From assembly GCA_022827165.1 (NCBI GenBank), contig JAJDTN010000156.1, positions 1 to 25,331 on the forward strand: a DNA stretch of 25,331 nucleotides, in the 5' to 3' direction. Of this stretch, positions 14,754 through 23,362 are shown one piece after another. The stretch is from Candidatus Latescibacterota bacterium. Lineage in GTDB: Bacteria; Latescibacterota; UBA2968; UBA8231. Made by a program: the position numbers and the translations under genes. Within the stretch, counting starts at the first letter, position 1, and every line of letters starts with the position of its first letter. The notes beneath the pieces were generated by a model. It did no database searches. It was not told the origin of the DNA and saw only the letters and a program-made list of their open reading frames with translations.

Positions 14754-14755
14754 GC

Positions 14756-15775
14756 ATGTTCCGCGAGGTCGAGCTGTTCACCTCGGGCTCGGGCGGATAC
14801 CACACCTACCGCATCCCGGCCCTGGTCACCACCGCCTCGGGCACGCTCCTCGCCTTCTGCGAGGGCCGCCGCGACGACCTCGACGACTTCGGCAAGATCG
14901 ACATCCTCCTCCGGCGCAGCGCCGACGCCGGCGCCACCTGGGACGAGCAACGCCTCGTCCACGGCGAGGGCGAGGAGACGATCGGCAACCCCTCTCCCGT
15001 CGTCGACTCCGAGACCGGCTCCGTATGGCTGGCCTTCTGCCGCAACCAGGACCGCGTCTTCCTCACCCGAAGCGAGGACGACGGCCTCACCTGGTCCGGC
15101 CCGGAAGAGATCACCACCCGGGGGGCCAAGGCTCCCCACTGGCACTGGTACGCCACCGGGCCGGGCCACGGGATCCAGCTGACCACCGGCCGCCTGCTCA
15201 TACCGTGCGACCACCGCGTCGCCCCGCGCCCGCAGGCCCCGTACTCCTGCTCCCACGCCCTCTACAGCGACGACCACGGCCGCAGCTGGCGCCACGGCGA
15301 GGACCTCGGTTACGGCAGCAACGAATGCCAGGCCGTCGAGACCCGGGACGGCCGGGTCTGCATGACCACCCGCAACCCCGTGGCCGGCGGCCGCACCGAG
15401 GCCTGGAGCACCGACGGGGGCCACACCTGGTCCGACCTCGCCGTCCGCCGCGACCTGCCCGACCCCGTCTGCCAGGCCAGCATCGTCCGGTTCACCGACG
15501 CGGCCGGCGGCGGCCGCAGCCGGATCCTGTTCTCCAACGCCGCCAGCGCCTCGCGGGACCACATGACCGTGCGGCTGAGCTACGACGAGTGCCGGACCTG
15601 GGAGGTCTCCCGATGCCTGTACCCGGGCCCCTCCGCCTACTCCGATCTCGCCGTCGCCGCTGACAAGACGATCTGCTGCCTCTACGAGCGGGGCGTCGAG
15701 GAATACCGCGAGAGCATCCGCCTGGCCCGCTTCGATCTGGAATGGCTCACCGGCGGCGCCGACTCGCTCGGCTGA
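14756..15775 (+). CDS. Exo-alpha-sialidase (GH33 BNR-repeat neuraminidase)
   Basis: A 339-residue six-bladed propeller sialidase predicted to release terminal sialic acid from glycans. The YRIP motif (Arg19) at the N-terminus, RRDDLDDFG with candidate acid/base Asp, NECQAVE with the conserved Glu, further Arg residues (TTRN, MTVRL) and the Tyr of AYSDL make up the family active site. Five Asp-box-like motifs (SxDxGxTW) are readable: SADAGATW, SEDDGLTW, SDDHGRSW, STDGGHTW and the degenerate SYDECRTW. The ATG at 14756 follows the thioredoxin stop by two bases; an in-frame GTG at 14750 overlapping that stop is an alternative start. No signal peptide is seen with either, so the enzyme may act on imported oligosaccharides in the cytoplasm. 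Confidence 0.9.
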   Translation: MFREVELFTSGSGGYHTYRIPALVTTASGTLLAFCEGRRDDLDDFGKIDILLRRSADAGATWDEQRLVHGEGEETIGNPSPVVDSETGSVWLAFCRNQDRVFLTRSEDDGLTWSGPEEITTRGAKAPHWHWYATGPGHGIQLTTGRLLIPCDHRVAPRPQAPYSCSHALYSDDHGRSWRHGEDLGYGSNECQAVETRDGRVCMTTRNPVAGGRTEAWSTDGGHTWSDLAVRRDLPDPVCQASIVRFTDAAGGGRSRILFSNAASASRDHMTVRLSYDECRTWEVSRCLYPGPSAYSDLAVAADKTICCLYERGVEEYRESIRLARFDLEWLTGGADSLG

Positions 15776-15818
15776 GGCGGCGGCCTCGCCGTGACTCTCT
15801 CTCCAACAGGAGGAACCG

Positions 15819-16556
15819 ATGAACAGACGCAGTAACTCTCTCCGGGTGCTCGGTCCATTGCTGATCCCGGCGCTTGCGGCCTGTGACGTCAGTATCGGCT
15901 CGGAGGTGATCTCGGCCGAGACAGGGGACAGGACCATCCAGGTAACCGGGAGCGGTTCGGTTGCCGGCGAGCCCGATCTGGCAGCGCTCGATCTCGGCGT
16001 CTCTGTCGAGGGCGAGACCGTGGCAGAGGCCCGCGAAGCCGCTGCCGGAGCGATGACCGCGGTACTCAACTCCCTGCGGGGGAACGATGTCGCCGAGGAG
16101 GACATGCAGACCGGGAATCTGGGCATCCATCCTCAATACGACTATGGCGAGGGGCAACGCACACTTCGCGGGTACGTGGTGAACAACACCGTCCGCGTGA
16201 AGGTCCGGAGACTGGAGAGCCTCGGCGAGGTCATCGACGATGCCGCCGAGGCAGGAGGGAACAGCATCGTCATCAACTCGATTCGGTTCATGATCGAGGA
16301 CACCACGCCCCTGCAGACCCAGGCCCGCAGGCTGGCGGTGAAGGATGCCGAGGAGAAGGCGCAGACCCTGGCGGAAACCAGCGGCTCAAGCCTGGGGGAA
16401 CCGCTCTCCATCACCGAGAGCACCTATCTGCAGGGACCGCCGAGCCCCTTCCAGGGCGAGCAAGCCTTCGCCGATGCCGCCCGCACCTCCACGCCCGTTC
16501 TCCCGGGGGAACTCACGGTCACCGTGGCCGTCACCGTGGTCTACCAGATCGAGTGA
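15819..16556 (+). CDS. SIMPL domain (DUF541) lipoprotein
   Basis: A 245-residue lipoprotein. The signal sequence ends in a lipobox PALAAC with Cys22 as the lipidation site. The next residue is Asp, which in E. coli would retain it in the inner membrane. The rest is a SIMPL/DUF541 domain: ITVTGSGSVAGEPDLA-type opening, alternating helices with AREAAAGAM, a central RGYVVNNTVRVKV strand, IVINSIRFMIED, AVKDAEEKAQTLAE and a C-terminal VTVAVTVVYQIE strand. SIMPL proteins form oligomeric rings with an ill-defined envelope role. AGGAGG at 15808-15813 supports the start. It lies 16 bases before the GH123-like gene, so co-transcription is likely. Confidence 0.88.
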   Translation: MNRRSNSLRVLGPLLIPALAACDVSIGSEVISAETGDRTIQVTGSGSVAGEPDLAALDLGVSVEGETVAEAREAAAGAMTAVLNSLRGNDVAEEDMQTGNLGIHPQYDYGEGQRTLRGYVVNNTVRVKVRRLESLGEVIDDAAEAGGNSIVINSIRFMIEDTTPLQTQARRLAVKDAEEKAQTLAETSGSSLGEPLSITESTYLQGPPSPFQGEQAFADAARTSTPVLPGELTVTVAVTVVYQIE

Positions 16557-16572
16557 GGCCCGGCGGCGAGCC

Positions 16573-19272
16573 ATGAACCGGACCCTGGCAGCGGCGGCGT
16601 TGTTGATGGCGGCACCCGCGTGGACCCAGGAGAACGTGGCCCTCGGGGCGAGTTACACCCTCGACCCGCCGCCGAACTACGCGCACAGCACGGACGCCGG
16701 CGACGGTGTGCAACTGACGGACGGGGTCTACACGGAGGGCTGGTTCTGGACGCAGCTGTCGACGGTGGGCTGGCAGGAGGAGAAGCCCGTGATCGTGACG
16801 ATCGACCTGGGCGCGGTGAGGCCCATACGGGGGGTCTCCTTCAGCACGGCGGGGGGATCCGCGGACGTGAGGTGGCCGCTGGCGATCGGCATCTTCACGG
16901 CGGGAGAGGACCGGCTCTTCCACGAGATCGGGGACCTTGTCGAGCTGAGCGCGGAACACGGCTCCCGTTCCGCGTCGGAGTACGGGACCCATCGATACTG
17001 GACGGACGGGCTGCGCACCCACGGCCGCCATGTCGGCCTGGTCGTGTGGAACGAGCCCTTCACCTTCGTCGACGAGATCGAGGTCTACCTGGGCGAGCCG
17101 GAGTGGGTCGACGAGCCGCTGCCGGGGCCGGGGATCGCGGACCTGAAGGCGCACGCGGGCCGGCTCGCCATCCAGGCGGGGATCCGGACCCGCATCTCGC
17201 GGGACATGCAGGCCCTGAGGCGGGCGGCGGAAGAAGAGGGTGTGCCGGCGCAGACGCGGGGCGAGGTGCTGGACGAGCTGGCCGCCGTGGAGGCGGAACT
17301 GGCCGAGGCGGGCGCCGCCTTCGGAGACGACTTCCGCGCGGTGCTGCCCCTGAATCCGTGGCACGAGCGCGTGCTGCGCGCGCAGGCGCGGCTGTGGCGC
17401 GCCCGGGGGCTGCAGCCGCTCACCTTCTGGCGCTCGAACCTGTGGGATCCGCTGCCCCTCATCGGAACGCCGGACACGGCCGCGGGACCGGCCGTCGAGG
17501 TTCACCTGATGCGCAAGGAGCACCGAGCGGCCGCATTCAATGTGAGCAACAGCGGCGACGAGCCGATGCAGGTGGCCTTCCGCCTGAGCGGGCTTCCGGG
17601 GGGCGACAACCCGGGGTACGTGACCGTCCACGAGGTGGCCTGGACGGACACGCGCACCGGGGTGCCGGTGGCCGCGGCCCTGCCCGAGGTCGCTGCCGAG
17701 GACGGTCGGTACGCGGTCTCCGTGCCCTCGGGCATGACCCGGCAGGTGTGGCTCACCTTCCATCCGGTGGACGCGGCGCCGGGGATCCACGAGGGCGAGG
17801 TGATCGTGGAGTCCGGCGGAGGCGCGCGGTTCCCGCTGCGCATGCACCTCTATCCCCTCGACTTCCCGGAAGAGCCGTCCCTGCACCTGGGCGGATGGGA
17901 CTACACGGACCAGGTCGGCCATCACCGCCTGGTGACGGACCGGAACCGCCCGGCGCTGATCCGGCATCTCCGCGAGCACCTCGTCGACTCGCCGTGGGGT
18001 CTGCCCTGGGCGCTGCCGCGGGGCACGCACGATGCGCAGGGGGCGATGACGGCGCCGCCCGACACGGAACACTTCGATGCCTGGCTCGAGTTGTGGCCGG
18101 GGGCGGCCCGGTACCTCGTCTTCGCGAAGGTGGGCACTCACTTCGAGTCGTGGGAGATGGGCACGCCGGAGTTCACGACGGCGGTGAAGGCGTGGGTCAC
18201 GTTCTGGGCGGGACAGATGGAGGCGAAGGGACTGCAGCCGGAACAGCTGGCGCTGCTGCTGGTCGATGAGCCCCGCGAGCCGGCCCATGACGAGCGCATC
18301 CTGGCGTGGGCGAAGGCGATCCGCGAGGCGGGCACGGGGGTCCGCGTCTGGGAGAACCCGAACCACCGCGACATGAGCCAGGCGAACCAGGAGATGATCG
18401 ATGCGTGCCACGTCCTGTGCCCGCACCGACAGATCTTCCTGGAGGCGGGCCAGGACTACCGCGACTACTACGTGGAGAAGCGCGAGCAGGGGATCGGGCT
18501 GGAGTTCTACTCGGCGTGGGCGACGCGTCTCTTCGATCCGTACGCCGGCCGGCTCACGGCGTGGACGAGCTGGCGCTACGGGGCGACGGGGATGCACTTC
18601 TGGTCGATGGGCGACACCGGCGGGGAGTCCTCGTGGAACGAGTACGCGGCCTCGAAGGACGGGTACGCGCCCCTGTTCCTCGACGAGCACTCGGTGACGG
18701 CCGGCAAGCAGCTCGAAGCGGTGCGCGAAGGGGTGGAGGACTACGAGTACTTCGCCATGCTGGACCGGGAGATCCGCAAGGCAGGGGAGCAGGGGATGAC
18801 GGGTCCGGAGGTGGAGGAGGCGCGCCGGCTGCTGGAGAGCCTGCCGGCCACGGTCCTGGAGGCGGCGGGCACGGAGACCCACTGGCTGAGCGGGATCGAC
18901 CGCACGCTCGCCGACGAGGCGCGGATCCAGGTGCTGGAGGCGTTGACCGAGCTGACGGCCCTCACCGCCGTGGCGCAGCCGGCCTCCCGGCCCCACGAGT
19001 TCCGGTTGGAGCAGAACCACCCCAACCCCTTCAATCCCGAGACGATGATCGGGTTCTCTGTCCGCGGGCGGGGCGATGTCGAGCTCGCGATCTACAACCT
19101 CGCCGGGCAGAGGGCCCGGACCCTGCTGAGCGCGGTCCTGGAGGCGGGGAAGCACTCGGCCCGGTGGGACGGCCGCGACGACCACGGGCGCAAGCTGGCC
19201 AGCGGCGTGTATGTCTACAGGCTGCGGGCAGGTGAGCAGGTCGATACGCGCAGGCTGCTGCTGCTCAAGTAG
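16573..19272 (+). CDS. Secreted GH123-like glycosidase (DUF4091) with discoidin-like and FlgD-like domains
   Basis: An 899-residue secreted enzyme. Residues 1-18 are a signal peptide (AAPAWTQ cleavage region). About 20-178 form a discoidin (F5/8 type C)-like carbohydrate-binding domain opening with NVALGASYTL. A helical linker and beta-sandwich lead to a DUF4091/GH123-type catalytic barrel from roughly 440 to 750. Its adjacent acid pair Asp565-Glu566 (LLLVDEPRE) matches the Asp-Glu pair of GH123 N-acetylgalactosaminidases, and EGVEDYEYFAMLD at about 717-729 is the usual family end. Residues 812-899 are a FlgD-like Ig domain with NPFNP at 818-822, GRKLASGVYVYRL and RRLLLLK, a C-terminal sorting-type module common in FCB bacteria. 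It may act with the nearby sialidase on glycoprotein glycans. Start chosen at ATG 16573, which gives the signal peptide. Confidence 0.8.
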   Translation: MNRTLAAAALLMAAPAWTQENVALGASYTLDPPPNYAHSTDAGDGVQLTDGVYTEGWFWTQLSTVGWQEEKPVIVTIDLGAVRPIRGVSFSTAGGSADVRWPLAIGIFTAGEDRLFHEIGDLVELSAEHGSRSASEYGTHRYWTDGLRTHGRHVGLVVWNEPFTFVDEIEVYLGEPEWVDEPLPGPGIADLKAHAGRLAIQAGIRTRISRDMQALRRAAEEEGVPAQTRGEVLDELAAVEAELAEAGAAFGDDFRAVLPLNPWHERVLRAQARLWRARGLQPLTFWRSNLWDPLPLIGTPDTAAGPAVEVHLMRKEHRAAAFNVSNSGDEPMQVAFRLSGLPGGDNPGYVTVHEVAWTDTRTGVPVAAALPEVAAEDGRYAVSVPSGMTRQVWLTFHPVDAAPGIHEGEVIVESGGGARFPLRMHLYPLDFPEEPSLHLGGWDYTDQVGHHRLVTDRNRPALIRHLREHLVDSPWGLPWALPRGTHDAQGAMTAPPDTEHFDAWLELWPGAARYLVFAKVGTHFESWEMGTPEFTTAVKAWVTFWAGQMEAKGLQPEQLALLLVDEPREPAHDERILAWAKAIREAGTGVRVWENPNHRDMSQANQEMIDACHVLCPHRQIFLEAGQDYRDYYVEKREQGIGLEFYSAWATRLFDPYAGRLTAWTSWRYGATGMHFWSMGDTGGESSWNEYAASKDGYAPLFLDEHSVTAGKQLEAVREGVEDYEYFAMLDREIRKAGEQGMTGPEVEEARRLLESLPATVLEAAGTETHWLSGIDRTLADEARIQVLEALTELTALTAVAQPASRPHEFRLEQNHPNPFNPETMIGFSVRGRGDVELAIYNLAGQRARTLLSAVLEAGKHSARWDGRDDHGRKLASGVYVYRLRAGEQVDTRRLLLLK

Positions 19273-19292
19273 GACATCCGACAAGGAGATCC

Positions 19293-22124
19293 ATGCGGAC
19301 CACGAGAGTGCTGACAGCGGTCGGCCTTGCGGCGCTGATCGCCGGCCCGGCCTTCGCGCAGCAGAGCCCCCCGGGGCTGGACTGGCGGCGGATCCGGACC
19401 GAGCGGTTCAACGTCATCTTCCCCGCCCGGATCACCGCCGATGCCCAACGCGTGGCCAACACGCTCGAGCACATCTACGGCCCGGTCTCGAAGACGCTGA
19501 AGGGTCCGGAGAAGCCGGTGGATGTGGTGCTGATGAACCAGGTGGCCGAGGCCAACGGGTTCGTCGCCATGGCGCCCCGCCGCACCGTGTGGTTCAGCAC
19601 CCCGCCCCAGGGCACGGGGCTCAGCGGCGAGTGGTACCAGTTGCTGGCGGTCCACGAGATGCGCCACGTGGTCCAGAACGACCGCCTGCGCCGGGGCTTC
19701 ATCCGCCTGGCGTGGCTCCTCTCCGGCGAGTTCGGCCAGAGCGCGATGAGCCACCTGCTGGTGCCGTCGTGGTTCTGGGAGGGCGATGCCGTGGGGATCG
19801 AGACGGCCCTGAGCACGACCGGGCGCGGGCGCATGCCGCGGTTCGATCTGGACATCCGGGCCCTGCTCCTCGACGGACGGCGCTACTCCTACTACAAGGC
19901 CCTCCACCGCTCGTACCGCGACTGGTATCCCAGTCACTACCCCCTGGGGTACTTCCTGACGACCTACGTCCGGCGCCACCACGGCGCCGCGACCTGGGAC
20001 CGGGTTCTGGGACGCACCGCCTGGTGGGGGTTCCACCCCTTCTCCTTCAGCCGCGCCCTGAGGAAGCACACCGGCGCCAGCGCCGCCGGCACCTACGAGC
20101 GCGCCATGGACGAGCTGACCGGGTTGTGGCAGGCGCAGCAGGAGGGCCTGGCCCCGACGCCCCTGCGGGTGCTGCCCGGTCAGAGCCGGTCGGACATCTG
20201 GACCAACTACTCGTACCCGCACGCCCTGCCCGACGGCAGTGTCCTGGCGAGCAAGGTCGGCCTCGCCGACCCGCCGACCCTGGTGAGGCTCCACCCCGAC
20301 GGCCGCCAGGAGCGCTTGCGCCAGTACAGTTCCCTCGGCGGCTTCCGCGCCGGCGGCGGCGTCGCCGCCTGGAACCGCCGCACCCCGGACCCGCGCTGGG
20401 GCTTCCGCAGCTACTCCGACATCATGGTCCTGGAGATCGACAGCGGCCGCGCGCGCCAGCTCACCCGCAAGGCCCGGCTCTTCGCCCCGGCTCCCTCTCC
20501 CGACGGCGCCCGCATTGCCGCCGTCGAGTTCGGGCCGGACCGGCGCTGCCACCTCGTGCTGCTGGAGACCGCCACGGGCGCCGAGCAGGCCCGGTTCCCG
20601 GCCCCCGACGGGGTCTTCTGGCGCAGACCGGCGTGGTCGGAGGACGGCCGCCATATCGCCGTGGTGCGCCAGGACGAGGCCGGCAACGCCCTCGAGCGCA
20701 TCGACGCCGCCGACGGCCGGGGGGAGATCGTGCTGCCCCATACCCACGACGCCATCGGCTGGCCGGTCTTCCGGGGTCCCTACCTGCTCTTCGACTCCCC
20801 CCGGTCGGGGATCGACAACATCCACGCCGTCCACCTGGCGAGCGGGGCCCGCTACCGGGTGACCTCCCGCCCCCTGGCGGCGACCCGTGCGGCCGTCGCC
20901 GGAGACTCCCTCCTGCTCCAGGAGTACACCGTCCACGGCTACCGCATCGCGGCCATGGCCCTGGACCCCGCGGCCTGGACGCCGGCCGAGCAGATCGAGG
21001 ACCGCACGGTGCGCTACTTCGAGCCGCTCATCGACCAGGAGCACGGCGGGCCCCTGTCGATGGACATCCCGCCGCGGTCCTGGCCGGTGAGCGACTATCG
21101 GCCCCTGGCGAATCTGCTCAAAGTCCACAGCTGGTCCTTCAGTACCCTGCCGCCGCTCCACTCCCTCACCCTCATTTCCCGCGATCTCCTCGATCTCAGC
21201 AGTATGAGCGGCGGCGTCGAGTACAACAGCAACGAGAGCGCCTTCAGCGCCCTGGGCGGCCTCCGGCTGGCGGCGTGGTATCCGGTGCTCAGCGTCGGCG
21301 GCCGCTGGGGCGAGCGCGCCTCGGAGTACGAGATCGACGGAGAGAAGACCAGTGACAAGTGGACCGAGAAGAGCCTGCTGCTCGGGGCCCAACTGCCCCT
21401 GGACTTCTCCCGCGGCCCCTGGAGGTCTTTCGTCCAGATGGGCGCAGGGGTGGAGTGGACGGACATCTCCGGCCAGGCGATCGAGCTGTATCCACCCGAC
21501 GCGGACGGCCTGTGGGACGGGAACGGGAACGGACGCTTCGCGCCCCTGACGTACCGGCTGGCCCTCGGGCGGTTGCGCCAGCCGGCGTCTCGCGACCTGG
21601 CCCCGCTCTGGGGCCAGAGACTGCAGCTGGCCTTGCGCCACACGCCCCTGGCCGGCGACTACGACGGCACCCTGCTGTCGGGGCGGCTGGTATTTCGCTT
21701 CCCCGGTCTGGCCGCCCACCACAGCCTGCGCCTCGACGGCGGCTACGAGTGGCAGGACCCTTCCGCGGACGACGCCCTTCCCTACCGCTTTGCCAGCGAG
21801 CTGCCCTTCGTCCGCGGCTACGGCTACCGCTTCCACCGCCGGTTCCTGCAAGGGGGCGCCAACTATGCCCTGCCCCTGCTCTACCCCGACTGGAACCTGG
21901 GCGCGCTGGTCTACGTCAAGCGCCTCAAGGTCAACCTCTTCTACGACTACGGCCGCGGCGAGGACGACTCCCTGCCTGCCAGGGTCTACCAGTCGGCCGG
22001 CGGCGAGCTGATGGCGGACTTCCATCCCTTCTCGCTGCCGATCCCGCTGGACATGGGCGTGCGCTGCGCCTACCGCTTCGAAGAGGAAGATTCGCGCTGT
22101 GAAGCAGTGGTCAATTTGCAGTAG
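19293..22124 (+). CDS. Fusion of gluzincin metallopeptidase-like domain, TolB-like beta-propeller and outer-membrane beta-barrel
   Basis: A 943-residue exported protein. The signal peptide ends at AFA-QQ (residue about 22). Residues about 30-300 form a peptidase-MA-like domain with HEMRH (His121, Glu122, His125) and the downstream ligand Glu163 in WFWEGDAVGIE. About 310-640 are WD40/TolB-like blades (SPDGARIAAVEF, WSEDGRHIAVVR, SDIMVLEIDSGRARQLT). From about 660 the sequence alternates short amphipathic strands ending in a BamA/surface-antigen-like barrel (LPFVRGYGYRF, NLFYDYGRG). The last residue is Gln, not the aromatic residue usual for barrels. It is probably anchored in the outer membrane, with the peptidase in the periplasm. 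The substrate is unknown. AAGGAG at 19283-19288 supports the start. Confidence 0.8.
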   Translation: MRTTRVLTAVGLAALIAGPAFAQQSPPGLDWRRIRTERFNVIFPARITADAQRVANTLEHIYGPVSKTLKGPEKPVDVVLMNQVAEANGFVAMAPRRTVWFSTPPQGTGLSGEWYQLLAVHEMRHVVQNDRLRRGFIRLAWLLSGEFGQSAMSHLLVPSWFWEGDAVGIETALSTTGRGRMPRFDLDIRALLLDGRRYSYYKALHRSYRDWYPSHYPLGYFLTTYVRRHHGAATWDRVLGRTAWWGFHPFSFSRALRKHTGASAAGTYERAMDELTGLWQAQQEGLAPTPLRVLPGQSRSDIWTNYSYPHALPDGSVLASKVGLADPPTLVRLHPDGRQERLRQYSSLGGFRAGGGVAAWNRRTPDPRWGFRSYSDIMVLEIDSGRARQLTRKARLFAPAPSPDGARIAAVEFGPDRRCHLVLLETATGAEQARFPAPDGVFWRRPAWSEDGRHIAVVRQDEAGNALERIDAADGRGEIVLPHTHDAIGWPVFRGPYLLFDSPRSGIDNIHAVHLASGARYRVTSRPLAATRAAVAGDSLLLQEYTVHGYRIAAMALDPAAWTPAEQIEDRTVRYFEPLIDQEHGGPLSMDIPPRSWPVSDYRPLANLLKVHSWSFSTLPPLHSLTLISRDLLDLSSMSGGVEYNSNESAFSALGGLRLAAWYPVLSVGGRWGERASEYEIDGEKTSDKWTEKSLLLGAQLPLDFSRGPWRSFVQMGAGVEWTDISGQAIELYPPDADGLWDGNGNGRFAPLTYRLALGRLRQPASRDLAPLWGQRLQLALRHTPLAGDYDGTLLSGRLVFRFPGLAAHHSLRLDGGYEWQDPSADDALPYRFASELPFVRGYGYRFHRRFLQGGANYALPLLYPDWNLGALVYVKRLKVNLFYDYGRGEDDSLPARVYQSAGGELMADFHPFSLPIPLDMGVRCAYRFEEEDSRCEAVVNLQ

Positions 22125-22139
22125 CCTGAGGAACAACCA

Positions 22140-23276
22140 ATGAGACCCTTCGCCTTTGTCGTGGCCATTGTCACCTTGCTCACAAGCTTCTCCGCCTGTG
22201 AGCGAGCGTCGCCAATGGCCGAGCCGGTCACAGACGAGAGCGGCGAGACTTCCATCGGCGTCGTTCTACCTCTGACTGGACGCCTGGCTGCCACGGGTCA
22301 ACTCATGAAACAAGGCTTCGACCTCGCTCTCGATGAAGTCAACAGCGCACAGCTCAGTCGGAAAAAACTCAAGTTCATCATTGAAGATGATAGCAGCACC
22401 GCGGCGGGTGCGGTTGGTGCTTTCCATCAACTGATTCGCCAAGAGGGCGTCTCTGTCATTCTCGGGCCCGCGACCTCGAGCGCGACGCAGGCAGCGTTTC
22501 CGATTGCCCAGGACAATCAGGTCGTGGCCATCAGTCCCACATCGGGGGCCCGCGGTCTGAGTGCGATCGGCGATTTCGTCTTTCGCATCCCTCTCACCAC
22601 AGGTGTGGTGATACCCAAGGGTATAAAGGCGACGCAGGCGGTACTCGGCTATCAACGGGTGGCGACGATGTATGACGAAACCGATCTGTTCTCCACGGAT
22701 CGAGACGAGACCCTGCGGGAGACATTCGCTGCCAACGACATCGAGGTGCTGACGACGGAGTCCTTCGAGAGCGGCGACACCGACTACTCTGCACAACTGA
22801 CCCGGATCAAGGAGTTGAATCCCGATGCGATCTTCGTCTCGGCGTTGCCCCCCGAAAAACCGGGAATCCTGATTCAAGGGCACCAACTTGGCATCACTGT
22901 TCCTTTCCTTGTCAGTTCATTGACCGACCTCGAGGTGCAAGCTGCGGATGTCGCCGCCGAAGGCGCAATCACCTTCATAGGGTGGCTCCCGACAGATGAC
23001 GCCCCCGGAAACCAGGCCTTTGTCGAGAGTCACATTGAGACTTTCGGCATGGAGCCGAACGCCTTCGCGGCCCTGTCGTACGCCTCTGTCCATATTCTGG
23101 CCGCGGCCATCGAGAAGGCCCCGGCAACCGATGCAATCTCCATTCGAGACGCACTCGCGGCTCTCAGAGATCTCGACACCGTTCTGGGCCAGTTCTCTTT
23201 CGACCCCAACGGGGACGCGATCTATGAGCCGAAGGTGCTGATCGTCAAGAATGGCACATTGCAACCCTTCAAGTAG
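22140..23276 (+). CDS. Orphan ABC-transporter substrate-binding lipoprotein, Leu/Ile/Val type
   Basis: A 378-residue periplasmic-binding protein fold type I lipoprotein of the LivJ/LivK family. The signal ends in SFSAC with Cys20 for lipidation. The domain opens with IGVVLPLTGRLAATGQLMKQGFDLA, followed by IIEDDSS, VILGPATSSAT, VVAISPTS, a hinge at VATMYDETDLFS, DYSAQLTRIKELNPDAIF and FSFDPNGDAIYEPKVLIVKNG, all typical. It would bind an amino acid or small amide. No permease or ATPase gene is adjacent, so it is an orphan, or its transporter is elsewhere. The gene is less G+C-rich than its surroundings (29 of 60 bases at 22321-22380) and is followed by a scrap of a barrel gene, suggesting insertion or acquisition. 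GAGGA before the ATG is a plausible ribosome-binding site. Confidence 0.88.
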   Translation: MRPFAFVVAIVTLLTSFSACERASPMAEPVTDESGETSIGVVLPLTGRLAATGQLMKQGFDLALDEVNSAQLSRKKLKFIIEDDSSTAAGAVGAFHQLIRQEGVSVILGPATSSATQAAFPIAQDNQVVAISPTSGARGLSAIGDFVFRIPLTTGVVIPKGIKATQAVLGYQRVATMYDETDLFSTDRDETLRETFAANDIEVLTTESFESGDTDYSAQLTRIKELNPDAIFVSALPPEKPGILIQGHQLGITVPFLVSSLTDLEVQAADVAAEGAITFIGWLPTDDAPGNQAFVESHIETFGMEPNAFAALSYASVHILAAAIEKAPATDAISIRDALAALRDLDTVLGQFSFDPNGDAIYEPKVLIVKNGTLQPFK

Positions 23277-23281
23277 CACGT

Positions 23282-23338
23282 TACCTGGAGCCACTCTGGG
23301 AGTCTGCAGCTGGCCCTTCGCCGCACGCCCTTTGACGG
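23282..23338 (+). pseudogene. Frameshifted remnant of a barrel-gene paralogue
   Basis: This stretch aligns with 21594-21660, inside the barrel domain of the gene at 19293. ACCTGG, CTCTGGG and CTGCAGCTGGCC are shared exactly, and from the last of these 25 of 29 bases match. In translation, YLEPLW aligns with DLAPLW, and, in a different frame, LQLALRRTPFDG aligns with LQLALRHTPLAG. The change of frame and loss of intervening bases show decay. It begins six bases after the substrate-binding protein stop. Confidence 0.7.
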
Positions 23339-23362
23339 TGTATCTCCCGTGACAACCCGGAC

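Noticed and set aside
15774..15787. GAGGC/GCCTC hairpin at the sialidase stop codon
   Set aside because: A 5-bp stem without a T tract; such short G+C hairpins are expected often here.
16531..22136. Open frames over 900 codons on the minus strand opposite the glycosidase and barrel genes
   Set aside because: Same antisense artefact; the plus-strand proteins have signal peptides, active sites and ordered domains.
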